The notes below the pieces were generated by a model. It was not told where the DNA came from. It did not search any database and worked only from the letters and a program-made list of their open reading frames with translations. Source: an uncultured Lachnospiraceae bacterium (lineage in GTDB: Bacteria > Bacillota > Clostridia > Lachnospirales > Lachnospiraceae). From it: a stretch of DNA of 47,911 nucleotides. Numbering within the stretch: position 1 is the stretch's first letter; each line of letters begins with the position of its first letter. The stretch lies in NCBI GenBank assembly GCA_949051815.1, contig CARQVR010000012.1:20258-68168 (forward strand). The letters are read 5' to 3'. Made by a program: the position numbers and the translations under genes. This document shows, piece after piece, positions 45,665 to 47,911 of this stretch.

Positions 45665-47911
45665 CACTCTGCCCCTTCGTCTGCATTCTCATCCGCCGGA
45701 TTGCCTTCGTCCGCATTTTCCTCTGCCGCCGTATCCTCTCCCGCCGGTTGGACCTCTCCCATCATTTCCTCCGACAGCATATCCTCTTCCTGACCCATAT
45801 TTTCCTGCATATCCGCCGGTTGCTCTTCCTCCGTCTCCAGCCCGTCGATTCTCTCGATAATTTCCTCTTCCTCCGGCAGCACATCCTGTCTGCCTGTGGG
45901 AACTTCCTCGCTGTAAACCGCACCGTTTATAATCGCCTCGAGCCTCTGTGAATATGTCACATCGTCTTCCACCGCAATGATCTCCAATGCATCCTGCTCG
46001 GATACACCGAAATCCGCTGACAGTCTCTCCAGAATCTGCGCATAAATATCACTGACCTCTCCTGCCACATTGTAGGTCTCCGCCTCAGGCAGAATCTCCT
46101 GATAGCGCGCAACACCGGTGATCAGCGCATTCAGTGACTCCAGACGCATATCAAGGTTCCCATAATTTTCATATGAGCTAAGTTTCCGGTTCATCTGCAA
46201 AATCAGGTTACTTCTCTGGAAAAGAATCTCGTCCTGTTCGTTCAGCTCCTTGCCATACAAAAGATCATACACCACAGCATAGTCCTGATGATCATACGCC
46301 ATCTGCGCATCTCTCTTCTCCATGTAAACAGGCAGGAAGGAAGACAACAGTATAATACAAGCCGCAATCGTGCCGCAGAACATAAACACCGTTATCACTT
46401 TCTTCCTGGAAAGCTTCTTCTCCGGCGGTGCAAACAGATCTACTTCTTCCTCTTGCTTTTTCTTCTTCTCTTTCTTCTTTTTCTTCTTCGGCTTCTTGCT
46501 TTCTTCCTCTTCGCCCTCGGCAGCCTCTTCTCCTTCTTCGCCGCCTTTTCCTTTTTTACCCTTTTTCTTGTCTTTCTTTTTCTTCTTTTTGCCCTTCTTA
46601 TCCTCTTCGTCCAGTTCATCCAGAAGCGCTTTATTCTCGTCGGTCATTGCTCCCAGCTCACCGTCGTTATCCGCCAGAACCTCCGATGCTACCGGATCTT
46701 CGTCATCCTCGTCGGCTTCTAAGAGGAAATTCATAAGCCTTGCAAAAACACCCGGCTTCTTTTCCGCCGCTCCTGCTTCCGGTTCCGCCTCCGCTTCCGG
46801 CTCTCCAAGGCCTCCCAAAAGCGCCTCCAGCTCATCTCCGGTCTCCTCAACCGTGCTTTCCTCATCAGCGGTGCTTTCCTCATCGGCAGCCTTCTTCTTT
46901 TTTCCAAACAGCTTCTTGCGCTTCTTTTTCTCTTTCTTTGGCTTCTCCCCGCCTTCTCTGGCTGCGATCTCCTCCGGTGTAAGCTCCCTGATGCTCTCCG
47001 CTTCTTTCGCCGCCTCATCACTCTCAAAGAAATCAAAGCTGCTGTCCCCGCCGTCGTCTACACCCTCCAGCATCGCCAGCATATCATCGTCCGGTGAAAC
47101 ACCCTGATCAGACTCCTCCAGCAAATCGCTAATCTCTGACAAATCCTCGTCATGATCCATCCCCGCCAGCAGCGCAGAGAGATCCTCATCGCTCTCTCCT
47201 GTTTCCTCCAGCGCAAAGCCATCTGCACCGCCCTCATCAGATAAATCACCGCTCAAAAGACGGTCAATATCCTCCTCGGACATCATCCCGTCCATTTCGT
47301 CTTCCGAATCCTCCAATGCCAGACCGTCAAGCGACAAATCATCCAATGACGCCTCGTCGCCTTCGCTCCCGCCAAGATCCAGATCATCAAGCGACAGTCC
47401 ATCCAGTCCGTCCATCATTCCCTCTCCGGCTTCCGTCTCCTCCAGTGCGAAGCCGTCCAGATCCATTCTTTCTTCCATACCGGAACCGCCAGACGACAAA
47501 TCATCCAATGACGTCTCGTCGATATCACTCTCACCCAGATCCAGATCATCAAGCGACAGTCCATCCAGTCCGTCCATCATTCCCTCTCCGGCTTCCGTCT
47601 CCTCCAGTGCGAAACCGTCAGGATTCATACTTTCATTCATGCCGGAATCATTAAGCGACAGCTCATCCAGTGACGCATCACTCCCGCCAAGATCCAGATC
47701 GTCAAGCGACAGTCCGTCCAATCCGTCCATCATTCCCTCTCCGGCTTCCGTCTCCTCCAGTGCGAAGCCGCCAGGATTCATACTTTCTTCCATGCCGGAA
47801 TCATTAAGCGACAACTCATCCAGTGACGCATCACTCCCGCCAAGATCCAGATCGTCCAGTGACAGTCCATCCAGTCCGTCCATCATTCCCTCTCCGGCTT
47901 CCGTCTCCTCC
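45664..47911 (-). CDS. Large acidic tandem-repeat membrane protein (partial, 5' end outside window)
   Basis: At least 748 residues; the N-terminus lies beyond the window end. The visible start consists of repeats of 51-54 aa beginning MMDGLDGLSLDDLDLG and ending FALEETEAGEG, extremely acidic and free of Arg and Lys at first. A motif SEEDIDRLLSG follows, resembling the N-terminal EIDALLSG peptide of FliM/FliY proteins. Next come Lys-rich blocks (KKKRKKLFGKKKK; KKGKKKKKKDKKKGKKGK) alternating with Glu/Asp blocks. One membrane helix (VITVFMFCGTIAACIILLSS) lies near residue 505 of the visible part, then about 150 aa of helical, TPR-like extracytoplasmic sequence and an acidic tail. The function is unknown. 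It is translationally coupled to hisH. Confidence 0.85.
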   Translation of the reverse strand, partial: EETEAGEGMMDGLDGLSLDDLDLGGSDASLDELSLNDSGMEESMNPGGFALEETEAGEGMMDGLDGLSLDDLDLGGSDASLDELSLNDSGMNESMNPDGFALEETEAGEGMMDGLDGLSLDDLDLGESDIDETSLDDLSSGGSGMEERMDLDGFALEETEAGEGMMDGLDGLSLDDLDLGGSEGDEASLDDLSLDGLALEDSEDEMDGMMSEEDIDRLLSGDLSDEGGADGFALEETGESDEDLSALLAGMDHDEDLSEISDLLEESDQGVSPDDDMLAMLEGVDDGGDSSFDFFESDEAAKEAESIRELTPEEIAAREGGEKPKKEKKKRKKLFGKKKKAADEESTADEESTVEETGDELEALLGGLGEPEAEAEPEAGAAEKKPGVFARLMNFLLEADEDDEDPVASEVLADNDGELGAMTDENKALLDELDEEDKKGKKKKKKDKKKGKKGKGGEEGEEAAEGEEEESKKPKKKKKKEKKKKQEEEVDLFAPPEKKLSRKKVITVFMFCGTIAACIILLSSFLPVYMEKRDAQMAYDHQDYAVVYDLLYGKELNEQDEILFQRSNLILQMNRKLSSYENYGNLDMRLESLNALITGVARYQEILPEAETYNVAGEVSDIYAQILERLSADFGVSEQDALEIIAVEDDVTYSQRLEAIINGAVYSEEVPTGRQDVLPEEEEIIERIDGLETEEEQPADMQENMGQEEDMLSEEMMGEVQPAGEDTAAEENADEGNPADENADEGAE
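47300..47911 (-). repeat. In-frame tandem repeats of 153-162 bp
   Basis: Units begin at 47886, 47733 (153 bp on), 47580 (153 bp on) and 47418 (162 bp on) reading leftward; the last is degenerate after its first 17 codons. The array continues beyond the right end of the window. The high identity between neighbouring units at the DNA level indicates recent duplication and likely length variation. Confidence 0.9.

Noticed and set aside
46370..47107. Plus-strand Ser/Phe-rich frame of 245 codons
   Set aside because: Antisense image of the Lys- and Glu-rich blocks of the large acidic protein.

Overview
The window reads as chromosomal DNA of an anaerobic, fermentative Clostridia-type Firmicute, most likely a Lachnospiraceae gut or rumen bacterium. 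This is an inference from gene content. The support is a pta-ackA acetate pathway beside tmcAL, a two-gene SUF-like minimal (SMS) Fe-S system, an ECF transporter with fused ATPases, an ACT/PFL (UPF0237/UPF0210) pair, a LytTR-DUF3021 pair, a GH10 xylanase lipoprotein and a GH13 amylase. No phage, insertion sequence, rRNA or CRISPR array is visible. Almost every gene lies on the minus strand; the clear plus-strand genes are the hemerythrin, tmcAL and one small membrane protein.

Layout: 1-190, tandem repeat after a chemoreceptor gene. 191-3127, chemoreceptor and divergent double-domain hemerythrin. 3175-7327, minus-strand group of a flavodoxin/SCP2/membrane fusion, LytTR regulator, DUF3021 protein and secreted xylanase. 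7505-11348, pta-ackA operon with a strongly folded spacer, and divergent tmcAL. 11354-15286, smsC-smsB-cls-plsC operon with coupled junctions. 15504-18713, amylase, glycerol-1-phosphate-dehydrogenase-like protein and an HPr-like protein without the phospho-histidine. 18843-22402, feoA-feoB coupled to a Sel1-repeat protein behind a DtxR-like operator. 22542-26981, ECF transporter (S, fused A, T) and a nucleotide-sugar-epimerase-like gene. 27081-29742, upp, ACT and PFL genes. 29854-36942, zinc-finger membrane protein, polA, coaE, FtsA-like protein and yycJ. 37005-39756, GH25 lysozyme, a regulatory and possible small-RNA region, and a MerR/TipAS regulator. 39841-41321, small proteins and tRNA-Leu(CAA). 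41526-47911, alpha/beta hydrolase, lysA, ung, hisF, hisH and a very acidic tandem-repeat membrane protein that runs off the window end.

The most interesting non-coding signal is a structured intergenic element of about 105 bp. Two copies (23468-23580 and 28467-28570) sit between co-oriented genes and differ by paired, compensatory changes in their stems. A weaker third copy lies at 27019-27079. Many spacers in the window also carry hairpins capped by a GAA triloop on the coding strand of the preceding gene. Other items worth checking are the flavoprotein fusion in a LytTR operon, hemerythrin domains that both lack one canonical histidine, phased 11-bp repeats upstream of the lysozyme, a possible 75-nt small RNA after the MerR gene, and the giant repeat protein upstream of hisH.
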